Positions 49,256 through 63,813 of a DNA stretch of 64,000 nt are shown piece after piece. Source of the stretch: Trichopria drosophilae (lineage: Eukaryota; Arthropoda; Insecta; Hymenoptera; Diapriidae); the NCBI GenBank assembly GCA_030407085.1, contig CM059587.1, positions 38,014,501 to 38,078,500 of the forward strand. The letters run 5' to 3'. A program made the translations under genes and the position numbers. Positions within the stretch are counted from its first letter, which is position 1, and the number at the start of each line of letters is the position of its first letter. Below the pieces are notes generated by a model. That model had not been told where the DNA came from and made no database searches. It saw only the letters and a program-made list of their open reading frames with translations.

Positions 49256-51837
49256 TTCGCCCAGTGTACTTCTCGAAACAAAAAGTCGTCGATGCCATTA
49301 CTTTCACAAATCGGAAACCATACAATATTTTGAGGCCTACGATGGCTTAAATTAAACACGACAATCTACCCTTTAAGACAAACTAAGTTAGAATTTTTAA
49401 ACCTTAATCGTTGTTTTCATAAACGAGGGTAAACTTTCATAAAACTTGCGATAAATTTAGTCTTATATCGGCAATAATTTTACATTGTTCCTTCGAACGA
49501 GACGTACAACATCTGCCGTTTGACAATGTGTGGCTCAACCGCGACTTATGCGCAAGTATAATGGTACACATCGGACCGGAAATGACGTCACAAAAAATAT
49601 AAAAGGCAGTATTTCAAGACAGGAAAGGATTAGAGGCATCCCATTTTTATCAGTATGTGTGTTTTTATTTTATGTTACTAATTTTCAGGTACATGAGCAC
49701 GTTTTACAAAATTGATCCGCCATATTGGGATCTGCCATTTTGAATTTCGGAAAACTGGCACCGGATTTGGTATCGCACGTGATATTTCTGACAAGTAACC
49801 AAGTGCTCCTCGAAATTTTCGGTTTCAACGAAGCACATTACACCTAATTCTATACTATAATTCTTTTCATTAATTTGCTGATTGGAGAAGCATGGCTTGA
49901 CAAGTTCTTTTATTGCTTCTGGGGTTCCAATGAAAATAGGAGTTCATTCATAACTCGCAAAATCTCTATTGTAAAATTTAAGTATCTACGCTTTCAAAAT
50001 TCTCGGGCCGACTGGGGGATGGCTATTATTTCCGTACGGGAATGGCGCAGCTTGAGCAATGACGTGGTGATGGATGGTCACTTTCTCAGCCCTGAAGGCG
50101 AGTACCCTTAAGTCGGCTACAAGTTTACGATGCGTGCAGCGAGAAAGCTCCGCTCACCGAAGCGTACCATGAGCGATAGCCACATGAAGCTTCGCCCGCC
50201 GATACCCTCGACGCCTCCCTTATTCAATTCCGTAATACCCGCTGCTGGCGTAAGTTCCAGACCTTCCAGTCACCGGCTATTTTGCCCAGCCTTAAGCTGG
50301 GAATTATTGGCTAAGGTTCGACCAGGCTCACTCGACCTAGTAAGGTAACGTCTCGCTGATATGTTCACTCCACAGAACATCGTCTTACTAAACTAAAAGA
50401 TTGTCCCGTCGGGTGTAAAACTACTTATAGGTACATTTGTGTAAAATATAGTTCTAATAGCGTTAGTATAGTTTGCTACAACAATTGAAGAGTACCGGTA
50501 AAGTGTCGATTTGTAAAGATTAACGCTTAAAGAGCCAACTTATATAAAAATAACACAAAGTATTGATTTTTTCTTTTGGTACAGAAATGGATGAAAATTC
50601 ATATAACATTGGCGATATTGGTCCTTAATAGGTTAATTTAGAGTTCCATCTTGAAGACGCCATATTGAATTTTCATAAACACGCAAAGTGATCTGCTGGA
50701 GCAGATGTCCATGCCACATTTTATCATCATTAAGATATTCCAGCAGAGCGTTTTCTATTTCAAAATGTATGATCTTTGAAAAAAAGCCGCGACGAACCCA
50801 ACGATATTTTGGAAGAGTGGACTATAACTTTTTTATGTTTCATAGGTCAATTTTAATAATGCCAGCTGAAAGAGGAGGCTTCAAACCTTTGAAAATATAA
50901 ATCAAGTGTTTTACTTTCTGAACCGCTTGAAATTGAAATTTGTCAATAATCTCGGTATTACGGGTTTTTACTACATTAAAATAATATTATAAAGCTTAAT
51001 TAAATTGTTGGGTTGTTGATGTCAACCGCTAAATATGAAAAAAGTGTGTCATAACCTGTTTGTGTATTATTATCGCAAACAGAACTTTTAATTTCTTCGG
51101 AACTGCATATATGAAAAATGAATGACTCGACCACTATCAGATTCCGCATCCCTCTAGCGATAATATCTAGAACTATATGCCTATTGCTAAAATATACGTG
51201 TCGTCCCGGTTCCCCTATGTGGACTCATCTGTAAGACCTTTTGAAAATAGTTTTTAAAAAAATGTTTGCTAGGCCATGCAATTGCATAAGATACAGCGTT
51301 GAATCCATTTAAGTAGACATTTGTTATTCTGGGGTTTTAAGGTGGCTGATTGCGATATAGAATTAGTTGTAATTGGCAGATCCATCGAAGATCAAAATTC
51401 GAATCCTTCGATGAGCGAAGACAGAAATTGCAATTTTTACTATTTTCCTCCCAACAAATATACGTTAGAAACTCGTCTGCCTAGTTCAGAGTTTTAAGCC
51501 ATTTTTTTTATTGGAAAAATGTATTGTCAAAGATAATAATTACTACCTATGTTTTGGAATCATTACGAAACTCGGAAATAATGTTGGCGATATATTTCAG
51601 AAGAATCATCCATTTTCTTTTTTCTGATTAGAGTTCATAATAGATTATCAGTCAGAAAAGTTAAAAAAAATGTAAAAAATAGTTTTTTGAATATGTGGGG
51701 CGAAAAAATGACAATCTGCGTCCTGTGGTCCAACGACGCGGCCGAGAGGAGCGCAATTATGCTAAACAAAAATAAAATGCATACAGTCTCTTATTAAGAT
51801 TATACATTCCTTAAATTTTTTTGTTATAAGAAATGTA
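49256..51837. other. Non-coding interval with repeat fragments
   Basis: Fragments of the GTCGCTGAT/ATGGCGG repeat family are at 49712-49800 (GATCCGCCATATTGGGATCT, reverse orientation), about 50640 (GACGCCATATTGAATTTTC) and 51331 (GGGG...GTGGCTGATTGCG). 50030-50350 is GC-richer with two unrelated open frames. No gene is supported. Confidence 0.5.
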
Positions 51838-52213
51838 CACAGTAAAACAAGTCTTAAAACTGTGACATATTAAATTTAGCACCGCAAAAGGCTTAATTTC
51901 AGCTCAAAATTGTGCTAAGTTCTTAAATTAAGTCAATATTTGCGCTCTAAACCTTGTTTTTTAGTTTTGGAAACTTACTTTTAGTCAATATTCAGGTTTG
52001 AAATAAGAATTCTCTAACTTAGGTGTGACAAGCTTTAAAAATTCTTCTTTAAGCCTAAATCTTGACTAAAATTAAACTTCCCTGTCTGAAAGTAAAACTT
52101 TAAGCGCAAATATTGACTTAATTTAAGAAAATTAGGTCAATTGTAGACTGAAATTAAGCCTTTTACAGTGCTTAATTTGGTATGTAACGATTTTAAGACT
52201 TTTTTTTACAGGG
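51838..52213. mobile_element. MITE of the TAAGTCTTAAAA family, fullest copy
   Basis: The left arm reads CACAGTAAAACAAGTCTTAA, then GGCTTAATTTCAG, then TTAAGTCAATATTTGCGCT. The right arm, reverse-complemented, gives CTGTAAAAAAAAGTCTTAA, GGCTTAATTTCAG and TTAAGTCAATATTTGCGCT. Arms are about 115-130 bp around a partly palindromic centre. There is no coding capacity. Truncated relatives are at 16889-17107 and 17875-17985. Confidence 0.87.
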
Positions 52214-55200
52214 TAAGAAATAATTTTGCATCAAAGTAAAAAAAACATTTCACTCCAAATAAATGGTCATTTATATACGCAGAGTATTCGCGTTCAAGTC
52301 TTGCCGCATCGAATCTGTCGTTCCGACAAAATTTTCTTTTTAAATAAAAAAGTGATAAAAATACATCTAAAAAATGTCCATTGGTGCAACATTCTTTAGC
52401 GTAATAATTGAAAATATGTTAACCAACAAACGCTAATTATTCGGAATTCCATTGACGAATTTCTTACTGCACAATACAGAACCTTGGCAAAAATTGAAAC
52501 ATCCTTCATCATTCAATTTATTTATATATAATATTGGGAAAGAAAATATTACTTTTTTGAGGACACTTAACTTTCAGATGAACGAATCTTTTCGTTTAAT
52601 CTGAAAATCAGCTTACCTTCGTCTTAATTTTAGGCTTAATTTTCGCGAAGGGGAAGACCGCATTATATGGACCATCGAATAATTTTCTGATCCGTGTATA
52701 ATAGAAGATAAGAAAATATTCCTATTGTTCGAACCACTAATGTTACAACACGTCTGCGAAGTTTTGGTTTCTTTCGTGTACCGTATTGCAAATTGCTTTG
52801 TCAGGAAATTTGATAGAAAATTAAAACGCACAATGCAGCAGCTCAGGTGATTCGAAAAGTGGCAGAGTTTATGTAATGCGTGACGTACGTGTGCTTTGAA
52901 AATGAACAAAGTTTTTATGTTTACCGAAAATGAGCTTAGGGGTTATACTCCGACCTTCGCTCGTTTTTTAACGAAAAATTAGTATCATACAATTTTATGC
53001 TGTCGGCTTCTGGAATGAGTTTTTAAAATATTACGCAGGTCTACAAAAACACAGGTTTTGTATGTAATGGTAAAAATTTTGGTAATTTCTGAAGTAATTT
53101 TATGCGTAGAAAAATGCATGTATAGATTGTGACAAATTGTTATGGCTTTTTTACTATTTAAACCATTTATATCAACATTTTTATCACAAGATTTATGACA
53201 AAGTGACGGTCATCTTAAATTATGACATTTATCCTAAAAACATTTCTACTTGTTAATTGCACTTTCATATTTGTACTTTCAACCTAAATACTTATGAAAT
53301 ATATTATGATATATATATTACGAATATTTTATTTATAATATATTTTTATTATATATATTACGAAAATTCGAAATCATATTTTGTGTAAGATTTTATTATA
53401 TTCTCGAACTTAACGCACTTATTTTTTCAAAAAATTGTCCCAATGGAAATTCCAATTAAATTAGAAATATTAATGGAAGTGAATGACAATGTTTGGAAAA
53501 ATAATTGTTTATGATGAATACTAGGCGGCGCATCAACCCAAAAAGAAATTTGCCAAAAAACTAATTCTTACGACGATTTATTAAAGGAAATTTATGATGG
53601 ATATGTTCATGAAACAGCGCTATTGATACGAAACTTAATGCCCTAAGAAGTAATGTATATTGAACTAGTTTTTTCAATAATTTATGATGAAAATAAATAA
53701 TGTATTTGAAACATGTCTAGGTATTGTTCTCAATTTGCATTTCGCGATTATCATATGTTAAACTACAATAAATTAAATATGAAATGAATTAATTACTTCA
53801 TAAAAAGTATAGAAAATTTTCATTTTTTATCCAAGATATATAATTTAGTAGACGAGCTCAATTCTTAAATTTAATTTTAGTTGAAAATAATAAGGGATGG
53901 TTGAAAATACAGACACCGTTTTACAGCATGTAATAATGATGATTTTTTTGAAATCCAGGTATCTTTGTAATCGCTTTGGTAAGCGTGTACAATTTTTATT
54001 AAAAAAAACGTTTTAATTTGACATTTCCTGTAATTATAAAAGTGTTCTATATGAAACATATGAAAAACTTTAGAAATGCACACCAGGCACATTTATACCC
54101 AAGAATGTATTTAACTGACATATGTCGGAATATCCCTGCTTCTTCTGTCTACAAAAAAACTATCGGTATAATGTGGAGTGGTAGAATGTAAAATAGACAA
54201 AATTAATATATGTATAAGGATGACAAAAGCGTTCTAAACGTTTTGAAAAAATGAATAAGAACACTGTGTTTTAATTCGTCATAAAATTAGTAACTTTATA
54301 ATCATTTGAGTTTTGACACGTGGCTACAGTTATTGATACATACATGATTTTTGTAAATTGGATTGAATATTATATTAAATAATTAGCATTGTATTTCAGT
54401 AAGTTTGTCGATTAAAAATTCTGTTTTTACCGTTTCAAACTATCGATTGTTATTATTAATTTTATTGTATTTATTTTCTTCAATGCAAAATGCTTTTAAC
54501 ACGATTACAATCAAAATTATTTTCTAAATTTATCGATTATACAATACGTGGTTAAGTATAGTTTATTTTAATATATCGGTAAATAGTATTATAGTCTTCA
54601 ACTAATACATTTAAATGTAAACTTGGGCACAACCTGCCGAAAAATTCGGTTAGAAATTAATTAATAACACGAACCAATACGTTTCCCATCATCTTTATTT
54701 TATACAATATTACACGAATTTAAAAATGAAATTTCTGAGTAACTGGGGAGTAAATTGCGAATAATTGCGGCTTTAATCGGTAACCATAATAATAATTTTG
54801 AATATTTTTGCGATCTTCAGAAAGAGTTAAACAATAATGACGATAAATTTCTCTCGTTCTCTATATATTGTTTATAAAATAAAATTTTAAAATGTTCCTG
54901 CCGTAATTACATCAAACGAAATTATAATATGTTATGTAAATTTTAGTACAGTGACCGTTCATAACGCTACTCATTTATTCTTTCATTTTAATAATGTAAT
55001 GGCGATTGTGTAAAGAAAAATAAAAACACACATTTTATAACAAGGTTTATTGTTTAATGAATTTGTTAAAAGTTACATGTAGATATTTTGTTATCGGCTC
55101 TGAAATTGTTCGACAAAATTTGTCATTATTTTAGTGACCAATTAAACCGACGATTATTTTCAACAACATGAGGTTGAACAATTTAAATACATACTTTATG

Positions 55201-57252
55201 TTAATGAAACATTGTACTAAAATTATGAAGCAAAATTCGATTAAGTATATTCTATTTAGCAATGTTTACGGAAGTTTTCAAACAAATTTACCAAAAATGT
55301 TGATGCGTGAAAATTAATAATAAAAATAATTGCAAAAAATAATTCACGGCAAAAATGTTACTTTGTTTAAAAAATAATTCGTTTTTTTTTCAAGAAAATG
55401 GAGCTAATAATTATTTTATATAAAAACTAGATGAACTAACGCATGAGAAATCTATACTGCATGGTAATTATTGTATGATATTAAAAAAATGTGTAGGATA
55501 GTGTAGACAAATCAATCACTAATTTCTAGGTTAAAATTAAAATTAGTGCTTCTTCTGGACAGTATTAAATTATAATTGGAATAATAAGAACTTTATTAAT
55601 TTAATATATTTTTTAATTGTATTTATGTCATTTATATTATAAATATTGCCGTTCTCTCGTGATGAAAATTTATCAAATCATCACGAATTCGTCATTTAGA
55701 ATGATAATCCGAAATTTAGTTAAGGTTTTCATTATCAAAATCTGTTACAAACATGTATTTAAGATGAAATGTAATAAACATAAAACATTTAACACTAATA
55801 AAACAGCAGACAACGAAAATCAGTGTTCTAAAATAAGAAAGAAGACAATTGAAATAAAAAACGAAGATTTTATTTTGTAAAAATGGCATTTAATTTCTGA
55901 CATTCCTATAAATAAAATTTTTGAAGTTCCGAGAACTAAAATGACTCCACCTTTAGGTATTTACAAAGAAATACATTTAAAATGTAAATAGAAAGTTTTA
56001 ACATAAAAAGTAATCGAGATATTAGGAAGATCGACACTTGATTTCGGTGTTAAAAATAAGTAGAAAAGAATTCTTACATATAGTTTGTAGGGACACAAGA
56101 TGTGTCGTGAATCGATCGCAGCTGTTCCAGCGCAGCTGACGCAGAATCCCACCTTTTTTCTTAATGATGACCATTGTCGATTATTAGATTTTGATCTTGG
56201 TCATGGTATGTAGGGTGCCCTTTAAAGAACCGAATAGACTGTATAATTAATGATTACTGATATTGAATGCAGGTCATATACCGAGAGCAATTCTTTTTAG
56301 AAGTAAAAATTCTTATCGCCAGAATAATATATACGAAACCACGCTGCATGCGGGTTTGAATATAGATTAGCTGTTGAATCGAATGAAAAAAAAATGGAGA
56401 AACGGCTAAAAACCGCAGGAAGCCCTTTTTATGTGAATAGAAATACAATCGTTTAATAAAGCGATTTTTGCCGATAGCTTCCATTAATGCTATTTGTCAT
56501 TCGAATCAAGAATTACGTCATTAAATTAGGTATTTTCATGAAGTTTGAAAATTAATGTAATAATAGCATTTCGACAAAATCCGAAAAACTTTTGAATGTT
56601 TTTAGCAGAGTGGGGGAAGACTTTTGACCTACTTTGATCAATCTGAGGAAAGGTGATTTTTAAAAGTTCATAGTGTACGACAAACTTGAACGAAGTAACG
56701 ACCGATAATAATCTTCTGGGATGTCTCGCCGAACAGCGCGCAACTCGGTCCACGACCGAGAAAAGTTGATAACTTTTCGTCAAGTATTTAAAATTTGATA
56801 GTTAAAGAATGTAAATTGATAGGGAATTAAACTTTCAAATTGACAACATTTTTAATAGTAAGGCGGTATAAAGTTTAACTGCCAGGTAAAAAAGACTCGC
56901 GGCAAGTTGGTAATGAGGTTTCTTTCATTTAATTATTATTGTTATTAAGATTCTTACGAAGTAAATTAAATCTTTAAAACGCTGTTTTATAATTATCGCA
57001 TTTTCTATTTTTAGTAGTCGACTTTTCGAGCACGTGCACTTATTAAGTTTCAAACTAAACCTACTTCAAATATTTAATTTGAAAACGAATATAATTAATA
57101 AGTGGGTTTTTCTTAAAACTACGCGAGTTAAATTGATAGTGATAATCTGCTGATATTACATAAAATATTTCAAATCGGAAAGTTGTGTAACATTTATTTT
57201 AATTTTTTTACTCTCTAAACATGAATTAATGAAAAACGACTTCTATACAGCG
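52214..57252. other. AT-rich non-coding interval
   Basis: Long A/T-rich sequence with no supported gene apart from a decayed coding-like stretch at 53443-53646. 56090-56160 and 56690-56770 are slightly GC-richer but have no recognisable content. Confidence 0.55.
53443..53646 (+). pseudogene. Coding-like remnant with two in-frame stops
   Basis: Starting at ATG, 68 codons read MEIPIKLEILMEVNDNVWKN, then two consecutive TGA codons (53512-53517), then GGASTQKEICQKTNSYDDLL and KEIYDGYVHETALLIRNLMP to TAA. Codon and residue use look more protein-like than the flanks. I do not recognise the family. A decayed gene or transposon fragment is possible; chance is not excluded. Confidence 0.2.
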
Positions 57253-57452
57253 AAAAGTGAGTTACCATCAATTAGTAAGTTTTTTACTGGGAAATAATAC
57301 GAAAATATTTATTCATTAGTAAAATTCTACTAATCTACAAGTAGATATTGACTTTTTAATTTAGTGGTTTGTATAGAATTAGTACTAAATTAATAGGTTT
57401 CAACTTTTTATTAGCAAAAATGATCACTAATTCATTTGGTGACTCACTTTTC
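57253..57452. mobile_element. Small MITE with AAAAGTGAGTYACCA terminal inverted repeats
   Basis: The left end AAAAGTGAGTTACCATC and the right end, reverse-complemented as AAAAGTGAGTCACCAAA, continue through AATTAGT. The interior has further TTAGTAAA/TTTACTAA-like symmetric pieces. About 200 bp, non-coding. Confidence 0.75.
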
Positions 57453-57532
57453 TTTTTCTTATTGGTAGTTTTTAACTAGTTCAGATTTAGAGAGTCAGAT
57501 GAAATAAGACAGTTATGACATCCACCTTCTTC

Positions 57533-57615
57533 ACTACATAAATAGTGAAGCGGATCGTTAGTTTTATCACTGAGGAAAGTGTGAAATATTTACTGGTAGA
57601 ATCAGTGAAACTATA
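57533..57615. repeat. TCACT/AGTGA mini-hairpin cluster, copy 2
   Basis: Contains the stem TTCACTACATAAATAGTGAA and several further TCACTG/CAGTGAAA motifs, like the clusters at 11110 and 63541. Confidence 0.45.
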
Positions 57616-60600
57616 TTGTTTTATTGAACTTCTAATTATGAATTTATATAAACATTTTTATTGCAAAGAATTTTCTATTTTGGTTATATGGAATTTGTTA
57701 AAATGTTTGAATTAGAAACATATTACTGAATCTAGGTCGTAGAAAATCTGTTTATTTTTCAAATTGCCACCTTTACTGATTAATTAAGTGAATGTACACT
57801 GTTTCTTAGTGCCCTTTTTTCTAACAAAGGTCGATCTGCAAAAATAGACAAAATTAAAAATTTAACTAAGTTAATAATCTACTAAATGTATATTAAACAA
57901 GACTAGTTTATTTTAAGAGAATTGCTGGTATGTCTTGAAAGGCCTAGTTAGAGTAGTAAAATTTGTCATACAAACTCTCTCAGTGCACAAAGTTTCCGTT
58001 GATTTTGTTAAAGTTTACAGATCGTTTCACAAAAGTTACACCAAGTTCAGCAACTTGGGTTTGCTCGATTGATATTCAAGGGGGTTCTAAAGCGGTCAGT
58101 TGTTGTTCCTAATATTCTACGGCAAAATTACTGAATATACTCTTAAAATTTGAGCTCTGCAGCGTCTTTACTTTACGATCTTCTAAATCACATATACCAA
58201 ATACGTCAACTGATAATTGGAGTATTAAGACACTATGTTTACTTCTTTCTAAAAATAATCAATTTATTTAATTATAATTATGAATAAACACTAAGCGCAA
58301 ACTATGTGAAATATTGAAATTTAAACTTTCCAATCGACGATAAATCGCCCACCAATTAACCTATATGACCAGAAAAAACTACTGGTCCATTAGAATATAT
58401 AAAAAGGTTGAATATAAATCGCATTTGTTATTTTTTATCTTTGTCAACATCATATTGTATAAATTGCACAAATACGAAGTTCATTTAATAGATTCCCAGT
58501 TAATTTAATGTGACGGCCATTAAAATGTAAATTTCTATAGGACAAAATTATTGAATTTTTAAATATGACTACCCCAAAAATCAGGACAGCTGGGTGTATT
58601 GACCTTGAATTTAAAAAATCTTAGTACTTATTTAATAAATTTACAGTATATATCATTATAGCTATGAAAGGCTTATTACATTGAGTGCCTTCATTATGAT
58701 CGTTTGGGAGCATTGATTAAATTTTATTATATTAAATTAAAATAATAAAAATAAATTATATCCCTTATTATATTTCCAATGCAGAATAATAGTAAGGTTT
58801 ATTTCTTAAGATGACCTACATCACGTGCCGAAACGTAAAGTCAAATTGTTGATTATTTTGTTCCCAAAACAAGGAATTAAAATACGAAGACGAAATTAAT
58901 TTTTGAAAATAATACATCATTATGTGATAATTGTAAAAAAGAGTTGTTTACACATATTATAAGCATTGTATAATATTAAAGTTATACGGAAAACCCCAAC
59001 AATAATTTAAATCAGTAAATATGATTTCTATGAAATTTCAGCTTATACTGTCGTTATTAAATTCCATATCTCGAGGATCTCGCTGAAGCTCGTTTCCCCG
59101 ATAACTGTCAAAAACACGAAATCGGTAATGAAATATGTATTCATTGAAAGTCTTGACAATAACGCCACTCATATGAGAATAGTATACGTTTGGCCTTAAC
59201 GCCTCTAGCAGAGTATAATCAAACGTACCATGCTGTGCAAAACTGCTAAAAATGTTAAAAAAGAATCAGTCAAAAAACTTTTCTACGAGGGTTCGAGTAT
59301 ATTTTATATGTTGTTGATTTTAGAATTTTACAAATTGTTGTGGAAGCAGAATAAAGTTGTTTATAAAAGAATAAAAGGCTTTAAAAAGTGAATTTGCAAA
59401 GTGCAAAATGAGGTTAAATGTGGTTAAAAAATTAGGTTAAATTTAACCACGTTTTTCTCCAAGATGTGATGTCATAGAAAAATTCTGCTAGCGCCATCGT
59501 TTTCAGCACGAAAAAATACTTCAGAAATGATACTTAGCTTGATACTTTGAATAAAATATCCGGTTTTTAAATTCAAAATGACGAATGCAATAAGTCGGAC
59601 GAATTTGACCAAATTACTCAATTTTTCTTGAACCATGTTCCTCAGACAACTAATCATATATTTTTATTACAATATGTGACATTTTTCCCTTCCCTTTATT
59701 TATAACAATGTGTAATTGCTAATATTATGTAGTATAGGTAGTTTCGTTTAATCATAGATTTAGTATTATAAATAACAAAAAATTACAATTGAATGAATAA
59801 CATTTCTATTCTCGAAAATGTAAAAGGAAATATGTGGTCGAGATATTAAAGTTTTTATTTCAGTTAGAATAGATGAGTTATTCATTTTTTCCATTGCGTT
59901 TAATTTTTTTTCAGTGTAGATATTTCAAGTTCAATTTATTTTATGGCACTTACGAAAATATAAATAATAATAATAATGTTCGTTGATATACAGTATTTTT
60001 TTTTAATAAATACCTTTTTTTTCGAAAATAAATAATAACAGAACAATGCAAGCTTTAAAAAGTAGCGACAATAAAAACGAATAATAATAAACAGAAATTA
60101 TTCAACTGTAGTATTGTGTTATGCTATGCAAAACGCTTGAAAATAGTAACTCATAAATTAAAAATATTATTAATTAATTCAATAAAACAATAATATACAA
60201 ACTATTAATTTTACTGAATACAAATTACAAAACAAAAATAAATAAAGTAAATGCATAACATGGGACATAATTTATTAATTTGCAGTGAATACATCGTACA
60301 ATTGTATAAATAAAGAAATAGAGAAATAGTGATAGCCGAAATGATAAAGGAAATTTAAATATTTGTACAAATTTTAGACTGTCAATATTATTTAAGAAAA
60401 ATAAATAATTAGAAAAAAATAAACGTGAATATAGTATGCAGAATAAAAACCAAAATGGTCATTTATTTGTCTCACATTTTTTGTTCAGTATGATACGTTA
60501 AGAATTTTGAATTATTCTTAAAAAGTTTCGTAATATTTGATAAATTTATGTTTGTTGTAAATTTAGATAGGAAGCTTAAATTTGTTACTATACCAAAGTG

Positions 60601-63540
60601 TAATGGTATGTTGTATACAAAGGCAATAGAATGTAAAACATCTTATAAGGGAACATAAATAGTATGTATAATTGAAATAATGTGTAAAGCAAATTTTTAA
60701 TTAAACAAAAAAATGCTTATTTAATTCGCTTATACCGGTTTGATATAGACCTTAAAACACGAAAAGTACATGCTAACCCCGTTACGATATACTATTGGTT
60801 TTGTGATTGATCGAAAACTCCAAAAAATGAAAATAGACCTAAGTAACAGCTAATTTTCGCTAGATTAAAATATAAAATACATTTGGTAAAAAAAAGATTA
60901 AATAAATGGAAATGGACTATTATATTTACCGGTTTTTTTAAAGAAAAAACAACTTCTATTTGGTTATAACGAATTATAAAAGAAGTTCATTTAAAAAAAC
61001 GAAACACCATTTTCTTGGTAAAAGTCGAGAACTATGTTCACGTAGGTCTTGATGTGAAACCAACTGAAGGCTTTCGACTGATAATCAATTATTACGTAGA
61101 CTGCCAGCCTCGATTTCGAGAGGATATACTCCCAGAACAATACTAATCAATTTCACAGAAAAAGTTGACAGTAAATATTTTATGTAGAACAAATAAAATT
61201 ATTTATTATAAATTTCCAGATAATTTACTTCGTTTATAAGTTTCATGAAATTTCGTTATTTTTAACTTATACACTTTGACTTTAAAAAATTGTCAAAACA
61301 TGAAAATAAGAAATTTAATACGTTCAATAGTACAATATCGTGTTTACCGGCTATTCATTGTGTTTCGGAAATGTTTAAATTGCCTTTCTAACTTGAAAAC
61401 TAAATTTATAAAAAAGTATCAAATTTAATTAAAAATGTTAGATAGAGCTTAGTATTACTCTTTATTATAAAAAAGTCAGCCTGTTATATAAAGATATGTC
61501 AAAATATACATGTCAAACAGCACAAATTTTACGCGAAATTTGAACAGTTTTATTTAAAAATGACGCTATTCTATCGGAGTATATTTTTTGAATAATTCTA
61601 AACTTTTGAAGGGCATAAATATCGATAACAGTGGGGCAAGGAAAGAATGTTCAGATATTCGTATGTCCAGGATAAGGAAATCATTTTTTCTGGTTGCTCC
61701 ATACAATTTTTGGAGATCTCAAGAAAATGTTATTTTAACAAATTTAAAAAGGTAAAATGTTTCTGTTTTAGGCAGAAAACAACAAAAAAAACACGGTTTT
61801 CAGAGGTCTTATTTAGTTTTAGTTATTTTAAAATCAACTTGCATGACACTGATGTAAACCCAATCTATAGGTAATTATTTCTATTAGTTTCATTGAAATT
61901 TTAGTCCAACAATATGCCGGGTATCTATTGGTCGATATTGTAAAGTCCTTTTATTGGTTACGTTTGATATTTTTGAGCAATAAAGCTTCACCCTACACGT
62001 TAAGGGAGTAGATATTAACAAACCATTAATTATTAATAATAAATGACACCAACATTAGTTAATTCCGCTCTTCATAGAGTTAATAAAGATTTATTTCGTC
62101 CAAAGTCGATATCAAACACGACATGTGTATCTATAAATAATTGTCTAAAAGTCCAAAAAATATTTGTTAAAAATCTATATTATTTTAATATTTACCCATA
62201 CATTATCTACAATTTGAAAATTGAGTAATTTATAATACTCGATTAAAAAGATTTGAATTATGTTAAAATGAATTTTTCTAATAATATCAACTGCTTAGTA
62301 GAAAATATTTTAAAATGTTAATATATTTCGTTTTTCATTGTTCTTTCTGTTTATTTCTGCTATTTTTATATGCCTTGTATGCAGAAATATATCTGCTGTT
62401 ATAATGAAATGTTTTAAATTAAATATATCTAAATAAAATATATAAAAATTAATACAAAAATGTGAAATTGTTAGTCGTCTTTTAGAAAATGTAGAATTTA
62501 AAATAAAACCAGCCGATTCGAGGGTTTAAGAAAAGAATGTTTTATTAAAAAATATCTAAAAGAATACCTAAAATTCTTTAAATGAATTATTTTGTTAAAA
62601 ATATTTATAATTTTGAATGTGGAAATTCTCCTAAACAAATTTTTTTTTACATTTTAAGTGTATCACAGTGCTTCTGGTCTCAATTCAAGAGTGCGGGCTC
62701 TTAAATATTTCTTTTTAAGTTTAAAAGTGGAATAATTGAACGTGATTTTTCCATAAAATAGAAAAAACCGTCAGGCATATTTCATAAAAAGTTCTATTTT
62801 ATTCTTAATTAAATAAAATATATCAATTTTTTAACTGATTTGAATTAAAAACGCTAGCTACTAAACATGTAGGTATTTTTATATTGTAGATGTATAATGT
62901 TTGTTGCTAATAATAAACTATTTAAAAATGGAAAATTATCGAAAGAAATTCATGCCAGGATAAACAAATAGCTTTTCTTATTTGAAGTTTGGCATATAGG
63001 GATTTTTTATTTTAACGGTTACGAATTCCAAATGACGGATTTAATAAGTCCGAGAAACGTTTTGAAAAACGTTTATTTTTAGTGATTATCTTTTACTCGT
63101 GGTCTCTGTTACGGAATCGATGTCTGATTTTCAAAATTAAAAATGGCGGCCTTTGTGATCGGCCATATTGGATCTGTCAGTTTGAATATTGAAAGACTGA
63201 CGCTGGATTCGTAAACGGTGACCTAGAAACCCTTATGCACTAAATATCAAAAAATACCATCACTGAACAAATTCGTGACTGAGTTAATATTAAAAATGAA
63301 ATTTAACTAATAGCCCCACCGTTTTTTTCTTTTTTATGGAAGAATCATGTACACATGTTCCGCTTTTAAGTGGCCAGCATTTTTGGGTTGAAAGACTAAC
63401 CAGGAGGGCGGCGTTACTGTAGCTACCTTACACACATATTGTCGACTGTGTCAAATGGTTGCTTTAAAGTTTTTGAGGTAATTGTGTAAATTTGATACCA
63501 ATATCCTTTACATTTTTTCAAAATAATGCCACGTAATATT
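57616..63540. other. AT-rich non-coding interval
   Basis: No supported gene. Only short open frames, poly-A/T runs and a repeat fragment near 63110-63235 (AAAAATGGCGG, CGGCCATATTGGATCTG, then CTGGATTCGTAAACGGTGAC). Confidence 0.6.
63110..63235 (-). repeat. Fragment of the GTCGCTGAT/ATGGCGG dispersed repeat
   Basis: CCATATTGGATCTGTCAGTT, GAATATTGAAAGACTGACG and CTGGATTCGTAAACGGTGAC follow the same order as the fragment at 49712-49800, which is the reverse orientation of the copy at 11571. Confidence 0.55.
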
Positions 63541-63668
63541 CTAAAAATACACTATCGCAGTAAAATTTCACTGTAAGCTGAAGTCAGTTTCTAGTGATCT
63601 TTGACATTAGTGTAAGCGACATTGTTTTCAGTGAAAGTTAAACTGAGAATGTCAGTGAAAAAGTAAAA
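63541..63668. repeat. TCACT/AGTGA mini-hairpin cluster, copy 3
   Basis: TTTCACTGTAAGC, TTTCAGTGAAAGTT, GTCAGTGAAAAAGT and related motifs are packed in about 130 bases, as at 11110-11262. Confidence 0.5.
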
Positions 63669-63813
63669 TTGTGCTCTAATCAAGTGAATATTAAATATAT
63701 GTATACTTATTTATTTATAGATCACGTGTGCATTATTCTGCTAAACTTTTAGAACAGTAAAGATTTGTAAAACCACCAACTATCGTAGTCTGTTGTATTA
63801 TCCATGCATCCCT

